Origin: a virus
Reading direction: 5' to 3' (one strand)
Length of the DNA stretch: 36,864 nucleotides
IMG/VR virus record: IMGVR_UViG_3300007516_000057
Location: 1-36,864 of that record
Part shown: piece by piece, positions 12,618 through 21,207 of the stretch
Layout of the letters: each line of letters opens with the position of its first letter
Position numbering within the stretch: the first letter of the stretch is position 1
Notes under the pieces: model-generated
Database searches by the model: none
What the model was told of the DNA's origin: nothing
What the model saw: the letters and a program-made list of their open reading frames with translations, nothing else
Position numbers and translations under genes: made by a program

Positions 12618-13725
12618 TGGCAACCTTCTCCTTAATGCTTTTTCCGCCTTTTGTTTCTATTATGTAAACATGCTTGATTTCATATTCGGGATGCATTTGA
12701 TCCCAAAGATGCATAAGATGGCTGATGGTATAAGGAATCGTTGCTTGAGCAGTAATCAACAGATCGCCGTCTGGTGTGTAATACCCCTCGGCCAATCCGA
12801 AAGCGTTTGACTGATCGATCTCAACTCGTTCATCGCCTGGCTCTCCAACATAGATTCGATCATCTTCGACATCATAGGAGAAAGGAATAGGACCTTCAAG
12901 TTCTGCTTCCTTCTTCTTCTTAGTTGCAGACATAAGCATGATGTCGTCGCCAGACGGTCTGCTGGCCTCGTTGTCGTAGCTGTCGCCGTTGATGCCGCCC
13001 TTCTCGTGATACTCGTACTCGGGTCCTGTTTGGTCCTTTTTTATGTGTTCGGACGAATGATCCAGCATCTCGCGATAAGACTCAAAGACCTTTCTACAAT
13101 TCGGACACTGATACGCGGTATCGGTGAGACCGTACTCGACTATTCTTAGATCTCCCTGGCCAGGAAATTTACCCCTGTCGTTGTCTTGAATTTGAATATC
13201 AGTCGCGGGGTCTCTATCAGTCAGCGGCCAATCCTTGGGAACGGTTTGCCAACCAGAGCCGGGATCTGACGACGTTCTTCGCGTGTCGATGGGGAACGGG
13301 ATTCCGTTCTTGTCCTTCATAGACTGAAGTTCCAACCTATGGTTCCGTGGTTCGTTGCTGATCGATGGGTTATTGGCCCAACGCTTAAAAACGTTGAACA
13401 AGACAACAAGATCAATGTTCGTTTCTTCAACAAGAACGCTCAGAGTCCATCTTGTAGTTATCTCTAGAGTGCCAACGCCGAACGCATTGAAATGATCCCT
13501 CTGAGCACCAACGGACGCAATTGCTCCGTCAATCATGTCAAGGTCCACGACCTTAAGATTCTTTACGTTCTGACCAGAAAGAACCCAACCATATGTCTCA
13601 GACATAGAGGTTGGCATTTTGTGATACTGATGGCTTTCCTCCTGGTTCTGGAGTTCGTTCGAAGTTTCGCCAGTATACGGCGTGGTGCCCCAGCCCTGAT
13701 CAGATTGTTTGTGAATTTTGCTCAT
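12610..13725 (-). CDS. C2H2 zinc-finger-containing phage protein (371 aa), possible structural protein
   Basis: A 371-residue protein. Residues about 50-115 look like a beta-rich domain (VLSGQNVKNLKVVDLDMIDG...TLEITTRWTLSVLV). Residues 207-227 are a textbook C2H2 finger, C207-x2-C210-x12-H223-x3-H227, with an aromatic at the usual place. The C-terminal 85 residues are again beta-rich. C2H2 fingers bind DNA or protein and are uncommon in phage virion genes. The start is ATG 13725; AAGAGAG lies about 13 bases upstream, so initiation signals are weak. Its position between the portal block and the SWIM protein suggests a late, perhaps head-associated protein. Confidence 0.7.
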   Translation of the reverse strand: MSKIHKQSDQGWGTTPYTGETSNELQNQEESHQYHKMPTSMSETYGWVLSGQNVKNLKVVDLDMIDGAIASVGAQRDHFNAFGVGTLEITTRWTLSVLVEETNIDLVVLFNVFKRWANNPSISNEPRNHRLELQSMKDKNGIPFPIDTRRTSSDPGSGWQTVPKDWPLTDRDPATDIQIQDNDRGKFPGQGDLRIVEYGLTDTAYQCPNCRKVFESYREMLDHSSEHIKKDQTGPEYEYHEKGGINGDSYDNEASRPSGDDIMLMSATKKKKEAELEGPIPFSYDVEDDRIYVGEPGDERVEIDQSNAFGLAEGYYTPDGDLLITAQATIPYTISHLMHLWDQMHPEYEIKHVYIIETKGGKSIKEKVANA

Positions 13726-13748
13726 AAGAAAAAGACTCTCTTACTTAT

Positions 13749-13943
13749 TTATTCTTCGTCAGAAAGAGATAGCAAGTAGAGAGCCTTCTTGGGATCACCG
13801 CATTTGATCGCCGCTTCTGCAACACGCAGATCGATGTTGAATCGACCAGCGATGTCCGACGCAGCGGCAGATTCCCATCCAGCTTTAATGAGAACCTCCT
13901 TGCGCCAAGAGACCACTTGCTGTTCCTTGTCAGATGTAGCCAT
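13749..13943 (-). CDS. Small helical phage protein (64 aa)
   Basis: A 64-residue all-helical protein with a GWESAAASDIAGRFNIDLRVAE core followed by a GDPKKALYLL helix. I have seen this 'aGw...Aa-iA-rf-iDl--Ae-li--Gd---Al-iL' pattern as a recurrent small protein near head genes of actinobacteriophages; function unknown. Start is ATG 13943, or the GTG immediately before it. Confidence 0.6.
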   Translation of the reverse strand: MATSDKEQQVVSWRKEVLIKAGWESAAASDIAGRFNIDLRVAEAAIKCGDPKKALYLLSLSDEE

Positions 13944-13949
13944 CACCTA

Positions 13950-14126
13950 TTAAGGCGATGACTCTCGCTTCAATGAGTGTCGGCTCGGAGATCCGCCCGC
14001 ACCGACAATACTTGAGACACCAAAAGAAAAAACCCGTGTCCATTTGTTCTTTTTATTCGGTGGAACATCGTACGCTTCTGTCGTCGCAATATTCCCTTTT
14101 TCGTCTATCCACTCATAGGTCGGCAC
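13950..14126 (-). CDS. Hypothetical small protein (58 aa)
   Basis: Within a longer open frame, the GTG at 14126 has GAGGG about eight bases upstream and overlaps the end of the preceding gene by 14 bases. This yields a 58-residue protein, PTYEWIDEKGNIATTEAY..., with a basic Ser/Arg-rich tail. Its N-terminus resembles the short strand-turn segments of small phage proteins, but I recognise no family. Confidence 0.5.
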   Translation of the reverse strand: MPTYEWIDEKGNIATTEAYDVPPNKKNKWTRVFSFGVSSIVGAGGSPSRHSLKRESSP

Positions 14127-14412
14127 GAATGGGTCCCTCGGTTTTAGAACCCTGAACGTATTCGCGCAGATAGCGATTGATGATTTTGTAAGCGTTTCTC
14201 GCAGGTCGTAGAGCGGCACCGTCGTACTCTTCACGCTCAAGTTCAGAAAGAATCTTGAGAATGTCAGTTTGCAGATCATAGAGAGCGCGGCTCTCAGGAG
14301 CAAGCGAAGGCTTTTTTCGTGGCTTCTTGATGCCGCCCTTGGGGACTCTTTGAATCTTGAAAGGATCCCCAAAAGGATTCAGCGGGTCTTTATAATAATC
14401 ATCTTTAGACAT
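14113..14412 (-). CDS. Hypothetical protein (99 aa)
   Basis: A 99-residue protein with a basic, Pro-rich N-terminal part (GGIKKPRKKPSLAP, about 26-39) and a helical C-terminal half. ATG 14412 overlaps the preceding stop. Possibly nucleic-acid binding because of the basic patch; no family recognised. Confidence 0.55.
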   Translation of the reverse strand: MSKDDYYKDPLNPFGDPFKIQRVPKGGIKKPRKKPSLAPESRALYDLQTDILKILSELEREEYDGAALRPARNAYKIINRYLREYVQGSKTEGPIRADL

Positions 14413-14662
14413 CTTCTCCTTCTTTCTCTTCCTCGGCTTCCTCTTCGTCTTGATGAATGCCGAACACGTAATCCTTCAAGAAGCCAGAGAGTCTCTCGTG
14501 AACTCTTACCAACTCATTCGTAAGTGGTCGATATTTAACTGTTTGCTGGAGGTTGTTATACGCCTCTGCAACGTCCTCAGATTGATAAGCGCTAGAAGAC
14601 AGGTGCAGAATTGCTATAACGTCCTCAAGATCCTCGACAGGAATGTTGACCATCTTATCCAT
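14405..14662 (-). CDS. Hypothetical acidic helical protein (85 aa)
   Basis: An 85-residue helical protein with a strongly acidic C-terminal tail (QDEEEAEEEKEGED). It is coupled by overlaps on both sides. Function not recognised. Confidence 0.55.
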   Translation of the reverse strand: MDKMVNIPVEDLEDVIAILHLSSSAYQSEDVAEAYNNLQQTVKYRPLTNELVRVHERLSGFLKDYVFGIHQDEEEAEEEKEGEDV

Positions 14663-14996
14663 TCTCGTTCATCCATTCTGGCGTGGGTGGTGTAACAAAA
14701 GAGACCGCAACGATATCTTTAAGAAGAATCGCCTTCTTGTTGTAGTCCTTGTCGGTAAGAAAGATGAACGTCATGTTGCGATCATCGGACAGAGAGTCCC
14801 ACCAAGTGGCAACGAAAGACATCATGTGGTTAAGACTCTTGATCGGGTCTTCCTTTTGGAAAAAGAATATATGTTCCGCGAACAACGGTTCGGATCGATC
14901 TCTTAAATACACAACCATCTCAATCGGGACACGATAAACCTCTTCGTCCATCAAGTCTTCCTCAAAATCCATATCGTCTCCGTATGCGTTATCCAT
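14655..14996 (-). CDS. Hypothetical protein (113 aa)
   Basis: The ATG at 14996 is chosen because it overlaps the preceding stop by eight bases with AAGG immediately upstream; the open frame to 15107 would overlap the previous gene deeply. The protein has an acidic N-terminus (about 1-20), then an alternating strand/helix region with FFFQKEDPIKSL and MTFIFLTDKDYNKKAILLKDIVAV. This could be a small alpha/beta fold. No family recognised. Confidence 0.5.
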   Translation of the reverse strand: MDNAYGDDMDFEEDLMDEEVYRVPIEMVVYLRDRSEPLFAEHIFFFQKEDPIKSLNHMMSFVATWWDSLSDDRNMTFIFLTDKDYNKKAILLKDIVAVSFVTPPTPEWMNENG

Positions 14997-15240
14997 CCTT
15001 GGCCTCGTTGTTGTTGTAGTCCACAAGGCGTAGAAAACCACCACAAACTCCGCAGACAAATAGGTTCTGCGGCTGTCCATTTCGGATGGTCGATCCATGG
15101 TCTTCAATCACCCAGTCAATCGCAGAGATTGGGTGGGGGCATCCTGTGTTTGCGACACTGCCGGTTTTCGCTCTAGCCGCTTCTCTGGCACGAATGATCG
15201 CCGCATCTGGGGAACTGATATGCTTAAGAAAATCAGTCAT
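14989..15240 (-). CDS. Small zinc-binding protein (83 aa)
   Basis: Start ATG 15240 overlaps the DUF3310 gene's stop by eight bases. The protein carries CPHP around residue 33 and LFVCGVCGGFLR around 61-72. Together these make a plausible CxH plus CxxC zinc ribbon. The same layout is common in small phage proteins of unknown role. Confidence 0.55.
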   Translation of the reverse strand: MTDFLKHISSPDAAIIRAREAARAKTGSVANTGCPHPISAIDWVIEDHGSTIRNGQPQNLFVCGVCGGFLRLVDYNNNEAKDG

Positions 15241-15649
15241 CCATAAAGCCCTTAGTGTAGTTCGATTTGGCTTCCTTAATGGCTTTGGCTTTGGTGTTTT
15301 CAATCATGCTGATGTAGCGGTCAAGATACCAAGAAGCCTTCTTGAGATCCTCAAGCTCCTTGCCCTTGCGCTTGGCGCGAGCAACATATTTTACAACGTT
15401 ACCGAGATGGTAGGGGAGACCCCAGGCCTCAATGACATCAATGACCTCGTGTGGACCGAAGTCATAGTGCGGAGGATGATTGACCATATCGACAACAGCA
15501 ACTCCCGTTATCGAAACGTCAACCCCGCTCGAAGCGTTGGCGCTTTTCGAAGACTTGCCCGTCGAGGCGTTGCTTGTGCCGCGTTGCGAGTATGTGCCGC
15601 ACCACATCGCTCCTGTTGTCGACTGGGGGACTCCACGACCCGTTGTCAT
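15233..15649 (-). CDS. DUF3310 family phage protein (138 aa)
   Basis: Residues about 56-118 match the DUF3310 pattern: VNHPPHYDFGPHEVIDVIEA, then GLPYHLGNVVKYVARAKRKG, then EDLKKASWYLDRYI. These short proteins are widespread in tailed phages and are sometimes labelled nucleotide kinase, although I know of no firm evidence for that. ATG 15649 is joined to the preceding gene by ATGA. The first 50 residues are Ser/Thr/Gly-rich and unusual for the family, so translation may start later. Confidence 0.8.
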   Translation of the reverse strand: MTTGRGVPQSTTGAMWCGTYSQRGTSNASTGKSSKSANASSGVDVSITGVAVVDMVNHPPHYDFGPHEVIDVIEAWGLPYHLGNVVKYVARAKRKGKELEDLKKASWYLDRYISMIENTKAKAIKEAKSNYTKGFMDD

Positions 15650-15873
15650 TCTTTCTGCCCCTTGAGTTCAGCATATCCGTCTTCAACATAGCCATCAATG
15701 TCCTTCTTGAGGGCTTCACGACGTGCTGCGATAAAAGCGTTGACCTTTTCGTCAGGCTCATCAATAACCGCCCACGTTTCTGAACGGCTTTCGGAAACAT
15801 CGGCAGACTGATAATTGCCAAGATTTACCTTTACGCTTGCTCGATACGAAATTGTTATCTCTCTGAGTTCCAT
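15646..15873 (-). CDS. Small phage protein of 'VNLGNYQS' type (75 aa)
   Basis: A 75-residue protein with an N-terminal beta-hairpin (EITISYRASVKVNLGNYQSADV) and a helical charged C-terminus. Small phage proteins with a 'kvnlGnYe--dv' strand recur near replication or nucleotide genes, but I know of no function. ATG 15873 directly follows TAATG overlap with the previous ORF and has AGGAGG upstream. Confidence 0.6.
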   Translation of the reverse strand: MELREITISYRASVKVNLGNYQSADVSESRSETWAVIDEPDEKVNAFIAARREALKKDIDGYVEDGYAELKGQKE

Positions 15874-16049
15874 TAGGAGACCTCCTGCGCCTTTTCTTCG
15901 CGCTTCGTAGTGTAAAGAAGGCGAATACCTTCCTTATTGTCCACACTCCTGAGAACGCCCTCTATGGCTCTCTCAAGAGCGTCTACCGTCCCCTGTGGGA
16001 TCGGACCGCCGTTCATGTTCCAAATTGTAGAGTATAGGTACTCGGTCAT
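15873..16049 (-). CDS. Small hypothetical protein (58 aa)
   Basis: A 58-codon ORF from ATG 16049 to TAA 15873. It is joined to the phosphoesterase stop by ATGA and to the next start by TAATG. A short aromatic N-terminus (MTEYLYSTIWNM) leads into a helix. Both junctions are tight, so I believe it is real; no function recognised. Confidence 0.6.
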   Translation of the reverse strand: MTEYLYSTIWNMNGGPIPQGTVDALERAIEGVLRSVDNKEGIRLLYTTKREEKAQEVS

Positions 16050-17071
16050 GCGTAAACAAGCTCCTGGTCGTAGACGTTGCCATAGAATTTTCCGCCATAG
16101 ATGTATCCGTTGTGGACGGCTCGGACAAGTTCCACATGGTAGTTCTCTGTTTTAGTGGAGAAATGACACACCGCGATGCCCGGCTGCCAGTTGGTCTCAC
16201 CAATCTTGTAGTCGGCATTGCGAGAACAGAGACAGCCTTGCTCGTACCACGTCAGGTTGCGATAGCCGAACTTAGGATACTCGGCCATGCGGTGCGTGTG
16301 ACCCATAAGTCCCGAGATAAGGGTGCTGCTTAGACGAGCCTTGGCCGATGCTCCTGCCTCACCACGAACGATGTGACCATGCTCAAAAACGAACTCAGGA
16401 CGAATACGATGACCGCTACGACCAAATAGCGTTATTTCGAGCTCGTCAAGACCGAGGAGAGCCTCCGGCTTAAGCGCTCTAAGGCTAGACAGAGATCTTG
16501 CATTGTTCTCGATATACGAGAGAATTCTTTCATCATGATTTCCAAGGTTCTCTCTGATCGTTGCGTTGGGAATAATCTCTCTCGCAGCTTTTCTAAACTC
16601 AAAACCCATATCGATCTCGTCTTGTAGGTCATCAAGGCGCTCAAGTCCTTGATTAAAACGAGATAACTGGAAGAAGTCATTTACATCGCCGTTGATCACA
16701 AGAACGTCCGGCTGGATGTCTTGAATCAGAATAAGCGTAGACTCGAGCAATTGCTTATTGTGGTAGGGGAAATGAATATCCGAGACAGACACAACGGTCT
16801 CAAACAAATCGTTTGTTGTCTGCTCAAGCAGGGGAGCAACTCCCTCCCCCCACTTCTCCGTGTCTGGGACTACAAAACCCGAACCCGGAATGAAACGACC
16901 TGTCCTGTTCCTGAGAGTGCGATATTCAGCGACACGAGAACGAAGACCAGAAATTGATCCTACCTCAACATCAAACTCGCTTTTAATCATTTCTGACAGG
17001 TCTTGCCACGATGGCTTCGTGGAGTACTTTTGCTTTTGTTCTATGCAAAAGTCGAGAATTTCTCTATTCAT
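16046..17071 (-). CDS. Calcineurin-like metallophosphoesterase (341 aa)
   Basis: All five blocks of the binuclear metallophosphoesterase fold are visible in order after a helical N-terminal region of about 90 residues: SDIHFP (D-x-H), INGDVND (G-D), GNHDER (G-N-H-D), FEHGH, and GLMGHTHR (G-H-x-H). Such enzymes hydrolyse phosphomono- or diesters with two metal ions. In phages they are often found near head or replication genes with unknown substrate. The N-terminal region contains a short HTH-like segment. ATG 17071 has AGGA nine bases upstream and lies right behind the portal gene. Confidence 0.85.
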   Translation of the reverse strand: MNREILDFCIEQKQKYSTKPSWQDLSEMIKSEFDVEVGSISGLRSRVAEYRTLRNRTGRFIPGSGFVVPDTEKWGEGVAPLLEQTTNDLFETVVSVSDIHFPYHNKQLLESTLILIQDIQPDVLVINGDVNDFFQLSRFNQGLERLDDLQDEIDMGFEFRKAAREIIPNATIRENLGNHDERILSYIENNARSLSSLRALKPEALLGLDELEITLFGRSGHRIRPEFVFEHGHIVRGEAGASAKARLSSTLISGLMGHTHRMAEYPKFGYRNLTWYEQGCLCSRNADYKIGETNWQPGIAVCHFSTKTENYHVELVRAVHNGYIYGGKFYGNVYDQELVYA

Positions 17072-17072
17072 G

Positions 17073-19190
17073 TTATTCCTGAGTGAGTTTGAAGGAGCGA
17101 GGACTCTTCGCTAGGGTAGCCCTCTTTATAGCAGACTCTCCGTCAGGATTCAAGTCTGGATCAACTTCATATTCAAGTTTATTAGCAATAGAACTCGCCC
17201 GGTTGTACTGAAGACCGGGACGACGCTCATTGCTAATGTCAGGAACCGGACCATCGCCCGGAGTAACGGGACCAGCCGGTGGAGGACCGCCCATTGGAAC
17301 CGCCCCACCCATGCCGCCGGGGCCAAGCATATCTTCTGGCATATTAGGCATTGGGATAGGACCGCCGCCCGGAGAAGGAGGCATGCCTGGAGCGCCCTCT
17401 GGGCCACCCATACCGGCAGCCATGCCGCCATCAGGATTCATGGCAGCAATCTCAGCCTCAAGCGCTGGTGGCACCGGAAGCCCCTTCGCCTTAAGAATCT
17501 TGTAGGAGTCCATCTTTGCTTCTTGCGAGGAGATCGTCTTCATGATCATCTCCTTCTCCATACGATCAAGAGTCTCCTTGAAGTCAAAGTTGACGCCAAC
17601 CATCATGTGCTGGTCAGCGATTGGCACACCCATGGAGCGCAGCGTCTGGAGGAACTGACGCTCTGTTGCCTCGTCGCGCATGTCAAGAACTGCCATTTCC
17701 ATATCAGGTATTAAAAGTTTTCTTCTGCGCTCGATGCGAAAGCCGTTTTTTGCTTCAGGATCTTCCACAACAACCTCTTCGAAGATCGGAACTCTTGTGT
17801 GTCCCTTCTTCTCATAGTCGTAATATTCGTGAGCCTCAGCCACAACCATCGCTCTATCTCGGTAGTGATTCTTTAGGTAGTCTTGATAGGTGCGAAGCAT
17901 TTGATTCATGAATTCAGCCTGCAGAGCTGAAGACGCATACGGCTGAGAACTAGATCCGCCGCCAAGAAGCGATGGATTGATTCCAAAGACCTGCATAAGA
18001 CGACGCTCAATCTGCTGGAAGTCCTCCCAGAGATTCGGCATCTGCTCTCGGCCGAAGACGCTAGTGACCTCAAGACCAAAATGGTGAACGAGAAGACGGA
18101 AGTCTGAAGACAGAGCAATGTCCATGTCGTCACGGAACTGTTCAAGATCTTCTGGACCTGGGATCCATGGACCCTGACCGTCACCAAGGTCGGTGGCACC
18201 GAGTTTGGCAAGAATGAGGGGAGAATAAAGGCGCTCTGCGATAGCGTCCTGCGATGCGAGCAACTTCTCTTCATGAATGAGGGTGCGGAGCCCACGAAGC
18301 AGGATCGGGGTACCGTGGTCGTCCCACGGATTTGCCCTGAAAGCGATCTGCTTCAGTAGAACGTCGGAGACGGGGAAGGCTTCGCTCCGCTCCAAGTATG
18401 GAATCAGATCCCCGTAGTGCTGAACGAGGAGTTTGTACTCATCGTTGGGGTTCTTAGTGCGAGCAAGACGCTTGAGGTACTCTGGAGGGACGATCTTGAT
18501 CTGCTTGGACCCAAGGAGCGGGAAGTTCTGGATGATCACATCTTCAGGATTAATCAGTTCCTCGCGCTCCCACGTTCCAAGATGCTCGTTGAACGAAGCA
18601 AGAGGGAAGGCTTCACCAATTGTCCAGTACTCACGACCCAAAGAGACAAGAAAGTCTGGGTAATTGAGCTGACCAAGAAAGACTTCCTCGTAAAACCCTG
18701 TGAGCTGGTCGTCCTTGGACGTAAGGGACATCCCAGCAAGAGGGAAACGTGTGAAGATATCAACAAGGATAGGAACAAGATAGTGCGTCATGTAGTAAAG
18801 ACGCATCCACTTGTGTAGTTTGTGGCGATGCCCCTCGTCAGCCATGTTCCACGGAAGACCAGAAAGATCCCAGTACTCCATTGGGTCATAAAAACGAGGA
18901 ATGGCAGCATATGCGTCACTGCCACCGGCACCGGATCCAACCTTGTGCATTCTGGTGCTACGAACAGCACGGGCGAGACGCGAGTTCTCTCGCATTATCT
19001 TCGTGGTTGCTTCGTTGTCCCCACTGGCAATACGAGTCAGGTCCGACTTCATGGACCGAGACGACGCCATGCCATGCATGTCCTGCACGGTCATTACGGC
19101 GCGAAGCGGATTTTTGGGAAGAACGAGGTTCTGTTTTTTAAGCCTGTTCAGTTCCCGATCCAAATTCGATGTGCGGATTTTCTTTTCCAT
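17073..19190 (-). CDS. Portal protein (705 aa)
   Basis: The middle of the protein has the look of a portal: FRANPWDDHGTPILLRGLRTLIHEEKLLASQDAIAERLYSPLILAKLG, then a helical LWEDFQQIERRLMQVFGINPSLLGGGSSSQPYASSALQAEF segment, the hallmark long helices of this ring protein. Portals form the dodecameric DNA channel at one head vertex and bind the terminase. The length (705) is at the large end for the family. Residues about 590-665 are a Met/Pro/Gly-rich low-complexity tail, unusual for a portal. The location downstream of the terminase supports the call. The ribosome-binding site is weak. Confidence 0.8.
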   Translation of the reverse strand: MEKKIRTSNLDRELNRLKKQNLVLPKNPLRAVMTVQDMHGMASSRSMKSDLTRIASGDNEATTKIMRENSRLARAVRSTRMHKVGSGAGGSDAYAAIPRFYDPMEYWDLSGLPWNMADEGHRHKLHKWMRLYYMTHYLVPILVDIFTRFPLAGMSLTSKDDQLTGFYEEVFLGQLNYPDFLVSLGREYWTIGEAFPLASFNEHLGTWEREELINPEDVIIQNFPLLGSKQIKIVPPEYLKRLARTKNPNDEYKLLVQHYGDLIPYLERSEAFPVSDVLLKQIAFRANPWDDHGTPILLRGLRTLIHEEKLLASQDAIAERLYSPLILAKLGATDLGDGQGPWIPGPEDLEQFRDDMDIALSSDFRLLVHHFGLEVTSVFGREQMPNLWEDFQQIERRLMQVFGINPSLLGGGSSSQPYASSALQAEFMNQMLRTYQDYLKNHYRDRAMVVAEAHEYYDYEKKGHTRVPIFEEVVVEDPEAKNGFRIERRRKLLIPDMEMAVLDMRDEATERQFLQTLRSMGVPIADQHMMVGVNFDFKETLDRMEKEMIMKTISSQEAKMDSYKILKAKGLPVPPALEAEIAAMNPDGGMAAGMGGPEGAPGMPPSPGGGPIPMPNMPEDMLGPGGMGGAVPMGGPPPAGPVTPGDGPVPDISNERRPGLQYNRASSIANKLEYEVDPDLNPDGESAIKRATLAKSPRSFKLTQE

Positions 19191-19257
19191 TGAGTCTTTG
19201 GCTCACGATCCATGAGGGGAGTGTTGGCTTGAGCATACCATAATACTCCTCAAGATG

Positions 19258-21207
19258 TTATTTCTTCTTTTTCTCTAGATGTTTCGCTACCGAACTCATC
19301 ATCTGATCAAGATTCTTCTGGGTTCCTGGGAAAACGGAGTCCCCAATTTGGACCTTCTGAGGATTGCGCATCGGCTGAGGTTTTGGCATTATTCCAACTG
19401 CTGGGACGTGAGTAATGCCAGTAGCCGGATCGTACCTCATGCCCTTTCTTTTGGCTTGTTGTACCCGTCTCTTGTGTACTCCGGCATCGTAATCAGCATC
19501 AGCATCAGCATCAGCATCAGCAGCCGGATCGGCTTTATAGCCAGGAGGATACAGCCCAGCAGGATCGTGGGGGATTTCGGCTTCCTCTGTCTTCGGTGAC
19601 CATGAGCCATTGTCATAGATCCAAGTCTGGTCGCCTTGATCCATTGTGTCGCCCTGCAAAGGGGCGTTCATGATTTGTTGTAGCGAGCGAGCACCGTCAG
19701 GGGCTTGCTCTTCCATCTCTTCTGGCTCGACATCAGCGCTGACTGGAACGTCGTCAACAAACTCAGCCTCTGCGTCTTGGTCAGCCATCATAAGATCGGA
19801 CTTCGCGTTTTCGAGAAGAGGAGCAACGTCATCACTCCTTTCAGGATGATTTTCAAGAATGCCTTCTAGCATCGAAACCATATCCCTCTTAAGACCAAGT
19901 TCCGTTATATCAACAGACGTCTTCACGCCAGAGACAGCAGAGATGTTCATTGCTTCACTGATCATGCTCTCGTATTCTGCCGTTTTCTCCTCGCCATAGC
20001 GATCTTGCCAAATTGCGAGAAGAGTGTCCGCGAAATCTTGTGCGCTTGCAAACTGATTGCCCAAAGCTTGATACAGACTCGAAACGCCTTCAGCCGACGG
20101 AGCGTCAGCCTCGTTCGACAGTTCGATGTCTGCCGGATTTTCTGGGTCCCAAGAGGATGTCCAGTGCTTAGCTGCCCATTCGGGATGATGGTTCACGTAT
20201 GTCCAAACGCTGTCTTCTGCCTCGTGTTTAGGCATGCCCTCTTTGTGGAGGTAACTGATCGCTTCAGACGGCTTCATCATTTCAGAAAGCGTATTGAAGT
20301 CCATCGCTTCTGCGGCTCTTTTGATCAATGCCGCATTTACTGGTCGGTGCTGCTCGTTACGATGGTTCTTCCAGTTAGGATGGTTGTAGCCCCTCTCCCA
20401 ATTAGAAGCGTACAGTTCATCACGAGTTTTTCCATGATTCTTGTCCTCTTCTGCTGGTCGCATGTAGACACCACCACCCATTCCTCCAGCGGGTGGCAAT
20501 TCATCAAGTTCAGAATGTTCGTTACTATCCTCAACAGAATTAAAGCCGACTAAAGGGTAATCGCTATACTCGCCCTCGTCCTCCTCGTCCGTATCTTCGT
20601 CCTCTACTGCGGTATTGCTAGTAACTGGATCAGCCTGGCCCTTATTGGGGAAGGTGCTAGTTGGGGGACCGACCTGTTCAGCCTTCTGTTTTAACACGTC
20701 GACGCGCTTGCGACCTTCGCCTTCGTCGGGGAGATCGCTGTCATGCGGCCAACCCTTCTCTGTAACGTCCTGACTCTCGTCGGGCTCAAGTCCTGGAATA
20801 GCCGGATTGGTGTTGTGCGTGTTGTCACCAGACGAACCAGGATTCAACTTAGGCGACGGATCTGTGTAGTAACCATCAGGATCTTGCGTCTTTAGTTTCT
20901 GTGTTTCGTCTGCTTTGCCTTCAGACTCTGGACTTGCGACAGAAAAGAGTTCCAACTGACCAAGCACAAGACGAGCGATGTGTTGGAAGTCGTCGTATCC
21001 ATACTCGCCGCAAGTGTCGATTGCGATTTTAAGAATTTCCTCTTCAACTAGAGCGATGCGAGCATTAAACTCTTTTACGCCCTTGGCTTCTCCAACGAAC
21101 GCACCGAAACGACGCTCAGAGCGATCAATAGCGATAGCGGCAGCGTTCTTGAAAGGAAGGTTCTCTTCTTGGGCTTGCACCTCTAGGTATTCGAACAGGT
21201 CACTCAT
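19258..21207 (-). CDS. Large acidic protein between terminase and portal (649 aa)
   Basis: A 649-residue protein of unknown function. The N-terminal 105 residues are helical. Residues about 105-260 are Asp/Glu/Pro/Ser-rich and probably disordered. A central part (about 260-420) contains an aromatic VWTYVNHHPEWAAKHWTSSWDPENP segment. The tail has an (Ala-Asp)5 tract followed by a basic region. I recognise no family. Packaging-module position and composition suggest a scaffold or accessory head protein (inference). ATG 21207 has GAGGGA eight bases upstream. Confidence 0.65.
   Translation of the reverse strand: MSDLFEYLEVQAQEENLPFKNAAAIAIDRSERRFGAFVGEAKGVKEFNARIALVEEEILKIAIDTCGEYGYDDFQHIARLVLGQLELFSVASPESEGKADETQKLKTQDPDGYYTDPSPKLNPGSSGDNTHNTNPAIPGLEPDESQDVTEKGWPHDSDLPDEGEGRKRVDVLKQKAEQVGPPTSTFPNKGQADPVTSNTAVEDEDTDEEDEGEYSDYPLVGFNSVEDSNEHSELDELPPAGGMGGGVYMRPAEEDKNHGKTRDELYASNWERGYNHPNWKNHRNEQHRPVNAALIKRAAEAMDFNTLSEMMKPSEAISYLHKEGMPKHEAEDSVWTYVNHHPEWAAKHWTSSWDPENPADIELSNEADAPSAEGVSSLYQALGNQFASAQDFADTLLAIWQDRYGEEKTAEYESMISEAMNISAVSGVKTSVDITELGLKRDMVSMLEGILENHPERSDDVAPLLENAKSDLMMADQDAEAEFVDDVPVSADVEPEEMEEQAPDGARSLQQIMNAPLQGDTMDQGDQTWIYDNGSWSPKTEEAEIPHDPAGLYPPGYKADPAADADADADADYDAGVHKRRVQQAKRKGMRYDPATGITHVPAVGIMPKPQPMRNPQKVQIGDSVFPGTQKNLDQMMSSVAKHLEKKKK
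19492..19521. repeat. Five perfect hexanucleotide repeats (ATCAGC)
   Basis: Five exact tandem ATCAGC units (GCTGAT on the coding strand) inside the 649-residue gene encode an Ala-Asp repeat. Because the unit is six bases long, a slippage event would change length without shifting frame. Confidence 0.95.

Noticed and set aside
15086-15691. 201-codon plus-strand ORF
   Set aside because: It is antisense to the DUF3310 gene and its neighbours, which are clearly coding.
19228-19254. Terminator between the 649-residue gene and the portal
   Set aside because: CTTGAG/CTCAAG gives only a 6-bp stem with a 15-base loop and no T-run.
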